Shown: positions 1-9,175, counted from the first letter of the stretch. The stretch: DNA of 19,531 bases from CALIKS01 sp964440295 (GCA_964440295.1 CAYTRT010000025.1:1-19531); one strand, 5' to 3'. The notes: generated from the letters alone by a model not told the origin. Numbers and translations are program-made.

Positions 1-50
1 CCGATGTCCTTATCTCTGAGTGAACAGCATTAAGGGACGGGAATCGAGGC

Positions 51-776
51 ATGCATAATTTCAGGATAGTTGTGGATAACTACAGCGAGGGGAAGCTCGA
101 AGCGGCTTGGGGACTAAGCATACTCATCGAGACGCCTGAGGCGAACTTATTGTTCGACACCGGGCCGAGCTCAGAAATTCTAGAAAATAACCTCAAGGCT
201 CTGGGAATAGATCCGGATAGAATTGACTGCGTAGTAATCTCTCATGAACATTCAGACCACGCCTCCGGTCTCAGACGCATTGCCAAGGCGTCTCCAGGAA
301 TCGATGTATATGTTCCTCAGCCATCACTCGAGTTTTTCAAAAAGAAGTTCAGCGGCCTCGAAATAAACTTCGTAGGAATAGATGACAGTAAGGAGATATG
401 CAGAGACGTATTGATCGTTGGGCCGCTCTATGGGCCGCCCTTCGAACAATCACTAGCGATAAAATTAGAAAATGAGAGAACGGCACTCTTTGTAGGTTGC
501 AGCCACCCAAAGGTAATAAACCTCGCCATGAATACAGTGAAAGAGCTGGGCCAGAAGCTCTACTCAGTGGTAGGAGGATTCCACATGGGCGGCGCGTCAA
601 GCGGCGAGTGTAGAGAAACAATAAAGTACCTCTTGGGCCTAGGCGCTGAATGGATAATGCCGATACACTGCAGCGGCGAATACATAAGACTATTCATGAA
701 GAAAGATCTACGAGGGAACTGGATCAGACAGGGCGTGGGCGAGAAGATCCCACTCCCAATCAAAAGCGAGAAATAA
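51..776 (+). CDS. Metallo-beta-lactamase-fold hydrolase (COG1237-like)
   Basis: A 241-residue soluble protein of the metallo-beta-lactamase superfamily, most like the archaeal/bacterial group often annotated as 7,8-dihydropterin-6-yl-methyl-aminobenzene 5'-phosphate synthase-related (COG1237). Visible metal-site motifs are HEHSDH at residues 65-70, the GCSHPK segment with H152, GFHMGG with H178 and the late IPIHCSG-type motif with H206 (here MPIHCSG), together enough for a dinuclear zinc or iron site. The N-terminal VDNYSEG and LLFDTG strands also fit this group. There is no signal peptide or membrane segment. The ATG at 51 is preceded by purine-rich GGGACGGG and GAGG. The gene is convergent with the RNAP operon, so it is not part of it. 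The substrate is not predictable: the pterin name is transferred widely on weak grounds. The fold assignment is firm, the function open. Confidence 0.85.
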   Translation: MHNFRIVVDNYSEGKLEAAWGLSILIETPEANLLFDTGPSSEILENNLKALGIDPDRIDCVVISHEHSDHASGLRRIAKASPGIDVYVPQPSLEFFKKKFSGLEINFVGIDDSKEICRDVLIVGPLYGPPFEQSLAIKLENERTALFVGCSHPKVINLAMNTVKELGQKLYSVVGGFHMGGASSGECRETIKYLLGLGAEWIMPIHCSGEYIRLFMKKDLRGNWIRQGVGEKIPLPIKSEK

Positions 777-860
777 TTAATTATATCTCAAAAACTGGAA
801 AAAATAATAACTATGCTGATGAGGATGAAGAAGGCGGTCAGCAAATTAACATGCTAAGGG

Positions 861-890
861 AAAAATAGTGACCGATGAAAATGATCGGTC
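861..890 (-). terminator. Putative terminator of the RNAP operon
   Basis: On the minus strand, nine bases after the nusA stop codon, a perfect 7-bp stem (GACCGAT at 870-876 with ATCGGTC at 884-890) encloses a 7-base loop. It is followed after four bases by a run of five T residues (minus-strand reading of 861-865). Archaeal RNAP terminates mainly on U-tracts, so the T-run is the key element and the hairpin may stabilise the 3' end. It lies in the 122-bp gap between two convergent genes, where a terminator is expected. No experimental support is available from sequence alone. Confidence 0.55.
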
Positions 891-898
891 GGATAGAG

Positions 899-1333
899 CT
901 ACTGGATGACTATCTTCTCTATGCCGTGGTGCCTCTTAACGATCTGCTTGATGAGGTCGATGTTCTTCCCACCCTTGCCGATCGTCATTCCCTTATCGCT
1001 AGGGTCAACCTCGGCTATCGCGATCTTGGCTCCGTCTGCCTTCTCCAGCACCCTCACTTGCTTGACATTCGCGGGCTTCAGCGCATTGGCAATGAACGCG
1101 GCCACGTCGTCTGAATACTCAATTATCTTGAGCCGCTTCTGGAAGATGCTCGAGAGCTCCTTGACCTTGAGTCCCTTCTTACCCACCGCCTGCCCAAGCT
1201 CGCCATGGTTAACCACGAAGACCAAGAGGTTCTCATCCTCGACGCAGTCCTTCACAGTTGCGCCCGTATACTCTTGGAACAAAGAGATGAAGCGTAGCTC
1301 CCTCTCAGTAAACTTGACCTTACTGCTCGCCAC
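899..1333 (-). CDS. nusA: Archaeal NusA-like transcription factor
   Basis: A short archaeal NusA consisting essentially of two KH RNA-binding domains, without the N-terminal RNAP-binding and S1 domains of bacterial NusA. The first KH core carries VGKKG and the second IGKGGKN, the GxxG loops that contact RNA. The family length is about 140-145 residues. The reading frame stays open upstream to 1438, but that part is the rpl30e coding region in another frame. The GTG at 1333 (protein starting MASSKVKFTERELRF) gives 144 residues, aligns with the usual archaeal N-terminus (xKLSEEExRxIxLFE), has a GGTGAGG-like site upstream and overlaps rpl30e by 14 bases. It is the last gene of the operon. In many archaea rps12 and rps7 follow; here a terminator follows instead. 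Confidence 0.9.
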   Translation of the reverse strand: MASSKVKFTERELRFISLFQEYTGATVKDCVEDENLLVFVVNHGELGQAVGKKGLKVKELSSIFQKRLKIIEYSDDVAAFIANALKPANVKQVRVLEKADGAKIAIAEVDPSDKGMTIGKGGKNIDLIKQIVKRHHGIEKIVIQ

Positions 1334-1640
1334 CTGCTTCCTCACCTGCGAGGAGTGAAGAGCTACCTGGATCAACAATAGCGACGACGGACGCGCTGAA
1401 GGGTTTTCCGAGAGCCAGGCCCACGTCCCTCGAGTCATATTCGGTCTCGACGACCTTCACACCCCTCATCCTCGCCGCGACCATCATCTCCGACCGCTTC
1501 TCTGCGGGGCAGTTCCGCGAGAGGACGACGAGCTTCGCCTTGCCTGAGAGGACTGCGAGGTAGGACTGCCTGTATCCTAGGATGAACTTGCCGGTCCTCC
1601 TGACTATCGAGAGCTCCTTCTTAATGTCCATGCCGCTCAC
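1320..1640 (-). CDS. rpl30e: Ribosomal protein L30e
   Basis: Large-subunit ribosomal protein L30e, a kink-turn RNA-binding protein of the L7Ae/L30e fold, encoded in its standard place between the RNAP largest subunit and nusA. Typical segments are the N-terminal KKELSIVRRTGKFILGYRQS, the AKLVVLSRNCP strand-turn, and the late VVAIVDPGSS. The GTG at 1640 overlaps the rpoA stop (GTGA), giving 106 residues. An ATG three codons further in (1631), preceded by GGTGAG at four bases, is an equally plausible start and would match the family N-terminus better. It is translationally coupled to rpoA. The identity is secure; only the start is uncertain. Confidence 0.93.
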   Translation of the reverse strand: MSGMDIKKELSIVRRTGKFILGYRQSYLAVLSGKAKLVVLSRNCPAEKRSEMMVAARMRGVKVVETEYDSRDVGLALGKPFSASVVAIVDPGSSSLLAGEEAGGEQ

Positions 1641-4600
1641 CCACCACCGCTTGACGACTCAGTCTTCTCCGCGCTCCTCCTGCCTGGGTATAGCATCAGG
1701 AGATTGACCATGCCGGTCCCTACCGGGACTTCCTTGCCGATTAATATTCTCTCGACGTTGCCGCGGAGATTATCTACCTCGCCCCTAGCGGCCGCCTCGA
1801 GTAGGGTCTGGACGCTTATCTCAAATGCAGCCCTCGCCAGCACGCTGCTCTTAAGCCTGACAACGCCGTGTCTACCCACCTGCCTAACCTCTCCGTTGAT
1901 CGTCATCATGTCAGCGAGGAGCAAGAGGTGTCTAATATCTACGTCGAGTCCCTGCTCTCTCAATACCTGCCTAGCTTCCTCGACGATAAGCTGCCTGGCC
2001 GCCTCAATGCCCAGGACTGCAGCGACCTCGTGGATATCGTTTGTCCTAACTCTCCTAAAGTCAACCTCAGGGACCTCCATCACCTCTTTCAGGTTCGATC
2101 CCTCAGTATTGATTACGTACTCTTCGCCCTCCTTCTTCACCAAGGCCTTCCTAATCCTCTTGATGCCCTTAACTTTCGTCGCCAAGATCCTCTCCCTAAT
2201 CTGTCCCATCTGCAGCTCAACCTCCTCAGGCATCGTCAAGACCAACTCGTCATCCTCAGTGATCTTAGCCTTATAGTGCTTAAAGGTCTTAACTATGTCG
2301 GAATTAGTCACGCCGAGCTCCCGCATGCTCTCCCTATCCAGCTTGACTATCAGCAGGTTCCTCCTCAGATCAATCCTAACCTCGTCGGTGATGTCGTTCA
2401 ATGAAGTGAACTGGAGCTTCCTAGCCACTTGTCTCGCGAGCTTGGGGTCGCTGTTATACGGAGGCTTAAGGTATATCTTCATGATCGGAGTCGAGGGCGT
2501 CCTCCTCGCATCGATAATCTCGATAAGTCTCGGAAGTCCTAGGAGAATGCTCTGCTCCCTCACGCCGGCGAAGTGAAACGTCCTGAGAGTGAGTTGCGTT
2601 CCCGGCTCACCGATCGACTGCGCAGTAATAACCCCTACTGGGTCTCCGACCTCGATGAGGCTCTGGAGATAGGCCCTATGCGCCTCCCTGAATATGGCTG
2701 GGACCGCGGCTGCAGGCGCCTTCAGCTTCAACGTTGCTGTTACGAGCTCTCCTAGGAGGAGCGGCGGAATTATGCCCTCGTATTTCTTTGCCTCCTCCTC
2801 TACGAGCTCCCTACTCGCTGCCTCTTCGGAGCCGCGATGCTCCTCGATTACGCGCTCAACGATCAGCCTCGGGATGAATGCTTTGCCGTGATCACTCTTC
2901 GCCGGGTCCACTCCATCCTCCCCGTAGAGGAACTGAACGATCTTCTTGCTGTCAGACATCCTCACGGAGCCATCGTACTCCACGTATAGGGACTCAAGGG
3001 CGTTTATCAGTCTCCGTTGCATGTAGCCGCTCTGCTGCGTCCTGACAGCAGTGTCCACGAGGCCATCCCTACCGCCAGCCATGTGGAAGAAGAACTCTAT
3101 CGGTGAGAGACCCTTAATGAAGGGGTTGAAAACAAAGCCCCTGGCGGGTGGAGAGAGGTCGCCCCTCTCGAAGAATGTGAGCACGCGGTCGAGGTATCCC
3201 CTCGACGGTCTTTCCCTCCTGACGGCCTGTTGCCCAACGATCGCAAGCATCTGGTCAATGTTCAGGGTGCTGCCCCTGGCCCCTGTCTTAGCCATGATGA
3301 CCAGCGGACTCGTAGCTGGGATGAAGGACCTAATCATCGAGCCAATCCTGTCTCTAGCCCTCGACAGGACCTCGAGTATCGACGACTCAAACGCCTTCTC
3401 AGGAGTCTCTCCTGGCTTAACCTCAAGCCTGCCTCGCTCATAGTCAGACTTAAGCCTCTGATACTCCTGCTCCATCTCTCTCAGTATGGTCTTCGCTTGG
3501 TCATACGCCGACTCAGGGACGATTAAGTCCTCGATGCTGAGCGTGAATCCCCTAAGGTTGATGTATGTGTTCGCGAGCCTAACCAGCGAGTTGAGGAACC
3601 TAGCTGCCTCCTCAGATCCATAATCCTTAGCAATCCTATGCAGAACGCTGTTAGGCTTCTCGATACCGACTACAGACTTGTCGACATAGCCCTTAACCAA
3701 GACGCCATCTTTAATCAATATCTCGTCATCAGGGTTGAAGGATGCCTGAACTCGGTGACTAAACCTCCGCGGTAGCAGCAGACTGAATATCTGCTTTCCA
3801 CTCCAGAGTGGCGTGGGCTCAACTTTCTCAGGAGGCGGCAATGGACCATTATAGCCCATCGAGGCCAAGAGATAGCCTACGGTCTGCTTGTCAAGATACG
3901 TACCGTCCTTCGTCAGGAGGTAGAGCGAGGTCAAGAAGTCCCTAATGGCGCCGATGATGGGTGCGCCATACCTGGCGGAGATTATGTTCCGCTGGACTTG
4001 GAGGAGGAGACGCGCCTCTGCCTGGGCCTCCTCGCTTTGAGGCACGTGGAGATTCATCTCGTCGCCGTCAAAGTCAGCATTATAGGGAGTGCATACTGCG
4101 AGGTTAAGCCTAAACGTCTTGTATGGCAGGACTCTGACCCTGTGCGCCATGATGGAGACCCTGTGGAGGCTTGGCTGCCTATTGAAGAGGACGATGTCTC
4201 CGTCCATCAAGTGTCTCTCCACTATCCATCCATCCTCAATCGACTCCGCGACCTCATCGAGATTATGCACAAACTTGAGCCGAATCATCTTCTTGTCAGG
4301 CTTAATGACGTACTTCGCTCCGGGGTACTTGTCAGGCCCATTTCTGATTAGCTTCTTCAGCTTCTCTCTATTCCACGCATTCACTACCTCGGGGACAGTC
4401 AGTTGCATGGCTATCTCGAGTGGGACGCCGACCTCGTCAATGTCGATGTTCGGGTCAGGCGAGATGACGGTCCTCGCGGAGAAATCGACCCTCTTACCAG
4501 ACAAGTTGAGCCTAAACCTGCCCTCCTTTCCCTTCAATCTCTGGGCAAGCGTCTTCAAGATCCTACCAGAGCGGTGCTGGGCGGGAGAGATACCTACAGT

Positions 4601-5437
4601 CTCATTATTAATGTAGGTCGTGACGTGGTATTGAAGGAGGTCGGCGAGCTCGGCGATGACGGGCGAAGGCGCGCCCGCAGCCATGCTCTCCTTAAGCCTC
4701 TTGTTCACCCTGAGAATGTCGACGAGCTTATGAGTGAGGTCGTCCTCTGATCGGTACCCAGTCTCGAGAGTGATTGAGGGCCTTACATAGACGGGCGGGA
4801 CAGGCAGCACGGTCAGGACCATCCACTCTGGCCTAGCGTACTCAGGGTCGATGTCAAGCAGCTCGAGGTCCTGGTTGGTGATCCTCTCAAGCCTCTGCCT
4901 GACTACGCTCGCAGACAGCCTAACAGTGCCCTGGGGGGTGACTTCGAGGAAGGTCGAGGGCTTCTCCAAGTCCAGCTTGTACTGCTTCTCGCCACAGTGG
5001 GGGCAGACGGTCGTCGCCATCGCCTGCTGCTTAACCTTGTAGAAGATGTGTCTGTACTGTCTACCCTCTGCCTTATGCTTCTCAATCTCCCTCTTATAGT
5101 TCTCGATTGCTTCATTCTTCAGCAATAGCCTTCCACAAGACCTACAAGTAGACCTGAGGAGTTCCTGAATGGTCTTGACGAACCCTATGTGAATGACAGG
5201 CACGGCAAGCTCAATGTAGCCGAAGTGGCCGGGACAGTTGAGGTACGTATTTCCGCAGGTCTTGCACCGCTGGCCCGGCTCAAGCGTCCCGAGCCTCGGA
5301 TCCATGACGCCGGTCGGGATAGGTGAGCCATCCTCGTCGTAGGTGTCTGGGTTCTGAATCTCAGCCACGGCCATCTTCCTAATGAAGTCGGGGGAGAGTA
5401 TTCCGAACTTGATCGCCGCTATGCTGCCCTTAACCAT
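1637..5437 (-). CDS. rpoA: DNA-directed RNA polymerase largest subunit, A' and A'' fused
   Basis: Largest subunit of the archaeal RNA polymerase, homologous to bacterial beta' and eukaryotic Rpb1. The single 1266-residue chain covers both the A' and A'' parts that most archaea encode as two genes. Seen in order: the N-terminal clamp zinc site (C58, C61, C68, H71), a second zinc site (C98, C101, C145, C148), the catalytic NADFDGD motif with Mg-binding D455, D457 and D459, the PFIKGLSPIEFFFH funnel/bridge region, and the trigger-loop motif GEPGTQLTLRTFHFAG beginning at residue 943. The chain is continuous through the usual split region (about residues 840-915), with no stop, frameshift or intein. 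The ATG at 5437 directly abuts the rpoB stop (TAGATG), with GGAGGTGATG just upstream. It is translated between rpoB and rpl30e in one operon. An unsplit RpoA is informative for taxonomy. Confidence 0.98.
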   Translation of the reverse strand: MVKGSIAAIKFGILSPDFIRKMAVAEIQNPDTYDEDGSPIPTGVMDPRLGTLEPGQRCKTCGNTYLNCPGHFGYIELAVPVIHIGFVKTIQELLRSTCRSCGRLLLKNEAIENYKREIEKHKAEGRQYRHIFYKVKQQAMATTVCPHCGEKQYKLDLEKPSTFLEVTPQGTVRLSASVVRQRLERITNQDLELLDIDPEYARPEWMVLTVLPVPPVYVRPSITLETGYRSEDDLTHKLVDILRVNKRLKESMAAGAPSPVIAELADLLQYHVTTYINNETVGISPAQHRSGRILKTLAQRLKGKEGRFRLNLSGKRVDFSARTVISPDPNIDIDEVGVPLEIAMQLTVPEVVNAWNREKLKKLIRNGPDKYPGAKYVIKPDKKMIRLKFVHNLDEVAESIEDGWIVERHLMDGDIVLFNRQPSLHRVSIMAHRVRVLPYKTFRLNLAVCTPYNADFDGDEMNLHVPQSEEAQAEARLLLQVQRNIISARYGAPIIGAIRDFLTSLYLLTKDGTYLDKQTVGYLLASMGYNGPLPPPEKVEPTPLWSGKQIFSLLLPRRFSHRVQASFNPDDEILIKDGVLVKGYVDKSVVGIEKPNSVLHRIAKDYGSEEAARFLNSLVRLANTYINLRGFTLSIEDLIVPESAYDQAKTILREMEQEYQRLKSDYERGRLEVKPGETPEKAFESSILEVLSRARDRIGSMIRSFIPATSPLVIMAKTGARGSTLNIDQMLAIVGQQAVRRERPSRGYLDRVLTFFERGDLSPPARGFVFNPFIKGLSPIEFFFHMAGGRDGLVDTAVRTQQSGYMQRRLINALESLYVEYDGSVRMSDSKKIVQFLYGEDGVDPAKSDHGKAFIPRLIVERVIEEHRGSEEAASRELVEEEAKKYEGIIPPLLLGELVTATLKLKAPAAAVPAIFREAHRAYLQSLIEVGDPVGVITAQSIGEPGTQLTLRTFHFAGVREQSILLGLPRLIEIIDARRTPSTPIMKIYLKPPYNSDPKLARQVARKLQFTSLNDITDEVRIDLRRNLLIVKLDRESMRELGVTNSDIVKTFKHYKAKITEDDELVLTMPEEVELQMGQIRERILATKVKGIKRIRKALVKKEGEEYVINTEGSNLKEVMEVPEVDFRRVRTNDIHEVAAVLGIEAARQLIVEEARQVLREQGLDVDIRHLLLLADMMTINGEVRQVGRHGVVRLKSSVLARAAFEISVQTLLEAAARGEVDNLRGNVERILIGKEVPVGTGMVNLLMLYPGRRSAEKTESSSGGG

Positions 5438-8400
5438 CTACATCACCTCCTCAAAGATCAGCTTGGGGTAAATCCCCATCGAGAGCAGCTCGTTAAGCAG
5501 TAGGTAAAACGCATAAGACATGTTGACTGGCCTCTCAGAGACGTCCTTGCCATGTACGGGACAGATGAATCTTTCCTGCTTCAAGTCATAGTAAGCAGGC
5601 AGTCCACACTTCTCGCAGTAGTAGACCGTGTACTTATCACTCTGCTCCAAGAGCCTATCGAGCAGCAGGTAGCTCGCGCCATAAGCTATGAGGCAGTCCC
5701 TCTCCATCTCTCCGAACTTCAGCCCTCCGCCCCTAGACCTTCCCTCAGTCGGCTGCCTCGTGAGTATCTGTACCTGGCCCCTCGACCTCGCATGGATCTT
5801 ATCACGGACCAAGTGGTGGAGCCTCTGGTAGTAGACGACACCTATGAAGACCTCCACCTCATACTTTCTTCCTGTCAGCCCGTCGTAGAGTACTTCTGTT
5901 CCGCTCGGCTTAAACCCAAGCTCTTGGAGCTCTTTCCTCAGCTCTTCAAGAGGCTTACCGATAAACGGCGATCCATCAATGATCGTGCCCTTCAAGGCGG
6001 CCAACTTGCCTGCAAGACTCTCGATCAGCTGTCCAACCGTCATCCTAGAGGGAAACGCGTGCGGGTTAATGATGAGGTCTGGAACCACTCCGCTCTCGGT
6101 GAACGGCATGTCGGCCTGCGGGAAGAGCATGCCCACAACTCCCTTCTGGCCGTGACGAGAAGCGAACTTATCACCTATCTCCGCGAAACATATGCTCCTA
6201 ACCTTTGCCTTAACCAGCTTGTTGCCCTCCTCAGTCTTAGTTATGTAGATGTCGTCGACAACTCCCACCTCGGTTGGCCTCACGGCCTCGGAGGCGTCAC
6301 GCCAGACCATCTCTCTGGCCGGTGCCCTCGTGTACTCCTCCATAAATCTCGGCGGGCTGACCATCCCGACCAGTACTGTCCCTCCAGTAACGTCCGACTC
6401 TGGAAATGCGAGACCGTCACTGTCTAGGACTCTGTAGTACTGCTCGCCTCTGTACCCCCTCACACTCGAGTCTGGAATCGTTAGCTTGTCTTTCTCACCA
6501 CCCATGTATTGCTTTGCCTCGACCTCGTATGTCCTGTAGCTTATCGTGAACCCGACGCCACGCTCGACCGAGGACTTATTCAATACTACCGCGTCCTCCA
6601 TGTTGTATCCATAGCCAGTCAGGATGGCTACAACTAGGTTCTGGCCGATCGGGCGCTGATTAAGCCCAAGTATGTCGATGGTCCGAGTAGTTACAAGTGG
6701 CTTCTGCGGATGAATCATTAGATGAATTCTCGAATCGACGCGCAGATTATTCGCTATGGATGATATTCCAAGCGCCTGCTTAGCCATAGATGCCTCATAG
6801 ACGTTCCTAGGAGACTGGTTGTGATTGCTGTATGGAATAATAGATGCGACCGCACCGAGCATTAGGAGGGGAGAGATCTCGAGATAGTTATGGGCGCTAG
6901 ATACGGTTTCTGGAGAGATCGCCACTAAAGCGTTTTCCTCCTCCATCGCGTCGAGATACTCAACCGACCCTATGCTGACCAAGTCCCTAAACTTAAGCGT
7001 GCCCGATCTAAGCGACTCGATGGTCTGCGGCTTTAACTTTATCTCTCCATCCTCGACAAGGATCAATGGACGCCTAACTCTTCCCTCGTCGGTAAATATC
7101 TCCACCTCGGTCACGTGCTCGTACTTGTGATATGTGATGTTTATCATTGGGCTTATCTCTCCTGACCTCCTCATGGCCTTCAACTCGCTTACCAGCTTCT
7201 CCCAGTCGGTGTGATATCCTATGAGCTCGTTGTCGAGATACACCTTTGCGGCGTTGACCAGTTTCCTGCTGCGTCTCCTCTCCTCATGCGCCACCAGAGT
7301 ACTGATCAGCCCGAGCGACCACAGCTTCGCCCTAAGCTCTTTTTTATCATTCTCCGATAGCGGGACTGTAATCTCTGCCCCAAGGGCCAGGTTCTTTACT
7401 AGGCCGGAGTTGCTGCCCTCCGGCGTCTCCGCGGGGCAGATCCTGCCCCAGTGTGTTCCATGCAGGTCTCTTGCCTCGAAGTGCGGCTGGCTCCTGCTGA
7501 GTGGTGACTGTACCCTTCTGAGGTGCCCGATCGTCGCGAGGTAGTTTGTCCTGTTGAGGAGCTGGGTTACTCCTACTCTCCCACCCGGCCAGTTACCCGT
7601 CGAGAATGCATGCATCACTAGGTCGTTAACGATTCCTGGCCTCACGAATGTGGATATTGATATCGGCTGTCTAGTCGCGATTATTCTTTCGAGCTGATAC
7701 TTAATGTCCCTGATCAGCTTCATGAATGCCATTCGGTAGAGCTCCATCAGTAGTGGCGCCTCCAGCTTGAGCCTCTTGTTTCCGTAGTGGTCCTTATCGC
7801 TAGGCTTCCTAATTCCTAGACTAGCCTCCAGCAGCTTTCCAACCATGTCGCATAGGAAGATCGCCTTCTTATACCTCGAGTCGCTGGTAGTGCCGATGTG
7901 GAGTAGGAAGATGTTATCAATCATCTGCTCCGCCCTCTGAACTCTGTACTCCTCGGCGTATCCGAACGCTACTCTGTTGCCGATGTACTTTAATGCGTCT
8001 TGAGGAGTCTCTACGCCCTCAGCCTCTAGGAATGAGGGCGCGAGTAATTCTTGAACATCGGGCCTGTTTGAGACGAAGTTCACAATGTCTGAGTCTTTAG
8101 TCATTCCTAAGGCTCTCAGCATGATTATGAGCGGTATCCCCTTGTAGATCCTCGAGAAGAACACCCTTATTGGGCTTCCTGACTTGTATGTAATCTCAAC
8201 CTTGCTCTGCCTTCCGTAGGATGAGGATAGAATGACCGCTGAGAATTGAGGCGTCTTATCTCCCTCCTTCATAGTTATTAATACTCTGTTTGGCGCGAGG
8301 TCCTCTATGGCGACGATCACTCTCTCCGAGCCATTAATTATGAAGTAGCCTCCAGGATCCATTGGGTCTTCTCCGATCGACATCAACTCCTCAGGAGTCA

Positions 8401-8827
8401 TCCTTCTGAGTGGGCATAGCTGCGACTTAACAAGGACAGGTATATCGCCCACATAGACCCGCTCATTACTCACTATTGGCTTTCCATCAACGCTGAGCGA
8501 CATCCTAATGTAGATAGGCGCCACGTAGCTGAGGTTTCGGAGACGGCACTCGAGTGGAGTAATGTTTTCTCTTATCATGCCATCTATCTCGACTATGCGT
8601 GGAGCACCGATCTCGACAGACTCGAACTTCAGCATTAGGTTTCCATACTTGGTCTTGATTTCCTGGGGACTGAGGCTCTTAACTAACTCAGCAAGGCCCT
8701 CCTTCACGAAGTAGTCATAAGACTTAAAGTGATGACTAACTAGGCCCTCATCAATGAGGATGCTCTTCGCTACCTCCCAAAGATCTTCTTGGGATAGCTG
8801 AGGCTCCAAATGAGACTTTGTCTTCAC
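5438..8827 (-). CDS. rpoB: DNA-directed RNA polymerase second-largest subunit B (unsplit)
   Basis: Second-largest RNAP subunit, homologous to bacterial beta and Rpb2, forming the other half of the active-site cleft. At 1129 residues it is the full-length, unsplit form; many euryarchaeal methanogens and haloarchaea split it into B' and B''. Visible landmarks are the hybrid-binding GYNMEDAVVLNKSS segment (N742), the active-centre motif DKFASRHGQKG from residue 886, the GRSRGGGLKFGEMERD segment near the C-terminus, and a C-terminal zinc ribbon (C1071, C1074, C1089, H1092). Translation starts at a GTG overlapping the rpoH stop by four bases (GTGA), implying coupled translation. No intein is present. 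It lies second in the operon after rpoH, as in nearly all archaea. Confidence 0.98.
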   Translation of the reverse strand: MKTKSHLEPQLSQEDLWEVAKSILIDEGLVSHHFKSYDYFVKEGLAELVKSLSPQEIKTKYGNLMLKFESVEIGAPRIVEIDGMIRENITPLECRLRNLSYVAPIYIRMSLSVDGKPIVSNERVYVGDIPVLVKSQLCPLRRMTPEELMSIGEDPMDPGGYFIINGSERVIVAIEDLAPNRVLITMKEGDKTPQFSAVILSSSYGRQSKVEITYKSGSPIRVFFSRIYKGIPLIIMLRALGMTKDSDIVNFVSNRPDVQELLAPSFLEAEGVETPQDALKYIGNRVAFGYAEEYRVQRAEQMIDNIFLLHIGTTSDSRYKKAIFLCDMVGKLLEASLGIRKPSDKDHYGNKRLKLEAPLLMELYRMAFMKLIRDIKYQLERIIATRQPISISTFVRPGIVNDLVMHAFSTGNWPGGRVGVTQLLNRTNYLATIGHLRRVQSPLSRSQPHFEARDLHGTHWGRICPAETPEGSNSGLVKNLALGAEITVPLSENDKKELRAKLWSLGLISTLVAHEERRRSRKLVNAAKVYLDNELIGYHTDWEKLVSELKAMRRSGEISPMINITYHKYEHVTEVEIFTDEGRVRRPLILVEDGEIKLKPQTIESLRSGTLKFRDLVSIGSVEYLDAMEEENALVAISPETVSSAHNYLEISPLLMLGAVASIIPYSNHNQSPRNVYEASMAKQALGISSIANNLRVDSRIHLMIHPQKPLVTTRTIDILGLNQRPIGQNLVVAILTGYGYNMEDAVVLNKSSVERGVGFTISYRTYEVEAKQYMGGEKDKLTIPDSSVRGYRGEQYYRVLDSDGLAFPESDVTGGTVLVGMVSPPRFMEEYTRAPAREMVWRDASEAVRPTEVGVVDDIYITKTEEGNKLVKAKVRSICFAEIGDKFASRHGQKGVVGMLFPQADMPFTESGVVPDLIINPHAFPSRMTVGQLIESLAGKLAALKGTIIDGSPFIGKPLEELRKELQELGFKPSGTEVLYDGLTGRKYEVEVFIGVVYYQRLHHLVRDKIHARSRGQVQILTRQPTEGRSRGGGLKFGEMERDCLIAYGASYLLLDRLLEQSDKYTVYYCEKCGLPAYYDLKQERFICPVHGKDVSERPVNMSYAFYLLLNELLSMGIYPKLIFEEVM

Positions 8828-9135
8828 GCCTCGCTCACCACTACTCGATAATAGACAGTCGTTCCAGCAGTCGGTGAGTTGCGCATAATTTTTATCACGT
8901 CGCCGATCTTCGCGCCCAGCTCTCTCACCACTGGATCGCTGATCAATATCTGCGGGAACTGATTGAGGCTTGCTTTGTATTTCCTCAGGAGCTCCTCGAC
9001 TTCTTCCTTGCTGAGGACTTCGTGTTTCGGCACCAGCTCGTGCTCAAGTATGCTCGGCCTAGTAAATTCTGGAGCGCTGGTCTCTTTGCTTGGCTTAGAG
9101 GAAATACTCTTCTTCTTACTCAAACTCAACACCAA
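8824..9135 (-). CDS. rpoH: RNA polymerase subunit H (Rpb5-like)
   Basis: Small RNAP subunit H, equal to the C-terminal assembly domain of eukaryotic Rpb5, which docks on the jaw of the largest subunit. Characteristic segments are ILEHELVPKHEVLSKEE (about residues 29-45), FPQILISDPVVRELGAKIGD and the final TVYYRVVV strand. The conserved domain begins near residue 28, so this protein carries a lysine/serine-rich N-terminal extension; typical RpoH proteins are about 75-90 residues. There is no ATG at the 5' end, and TTG 9135, GTG 9132 and TTG 9129 are candidate starts in a row. The first gives 103 residues. It is the first gene of the RNAP operon and is divergent from the oxidase genes. Confidence 0.92.
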   Translation of the reverse strand: MVLSLSKKKSISSKPSKETSAPEFTRPSILEHELVPKHEVLSKEEVEELLRKYKASLNQFPQILISDPVVRELGAKIGDVIKIMRNSPTAGTTVYYRVVVSEA

Positions 9136-9175
9136 CCCTATACAAAGTCTAATACACTAATTGACAATACGTTGG

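Noticed and set aside
1..50. Possible 3' end of an upstream plus-strand gene (in-frame stop at 31-33)
   Set aside because: Ten codons without recognisable sequence cannot be told from chance.
812..850. Possible C/D box guide RNA (CTGATGA at about 814-820)
   Set aside because: A C-box-like heptamer is present, but no D box or C'/D' pair occurs at the required spacing on either strand.
1704..2404. Overlapping plus-strand frames opposite rpoA
   Set aside because: Antisense shadows of the fused largest subunit, whose motifs are intact throughout.
5552..6427. 291-codon open frame on the plus strand opposite rpoB
   Set aside because: It is antisense to an unmistakable RNAP subunit gene, its protein has no recognisable motif or normal composition, and it arises from codon bias of the real gene.
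1637..8827. Possible inteins in rpoA or rpoB
   Set aside because: Both proteins have normal lengths and uninterrupted catalytic motifs; no splicing blocks or homing-endonuclease motifs are seen.
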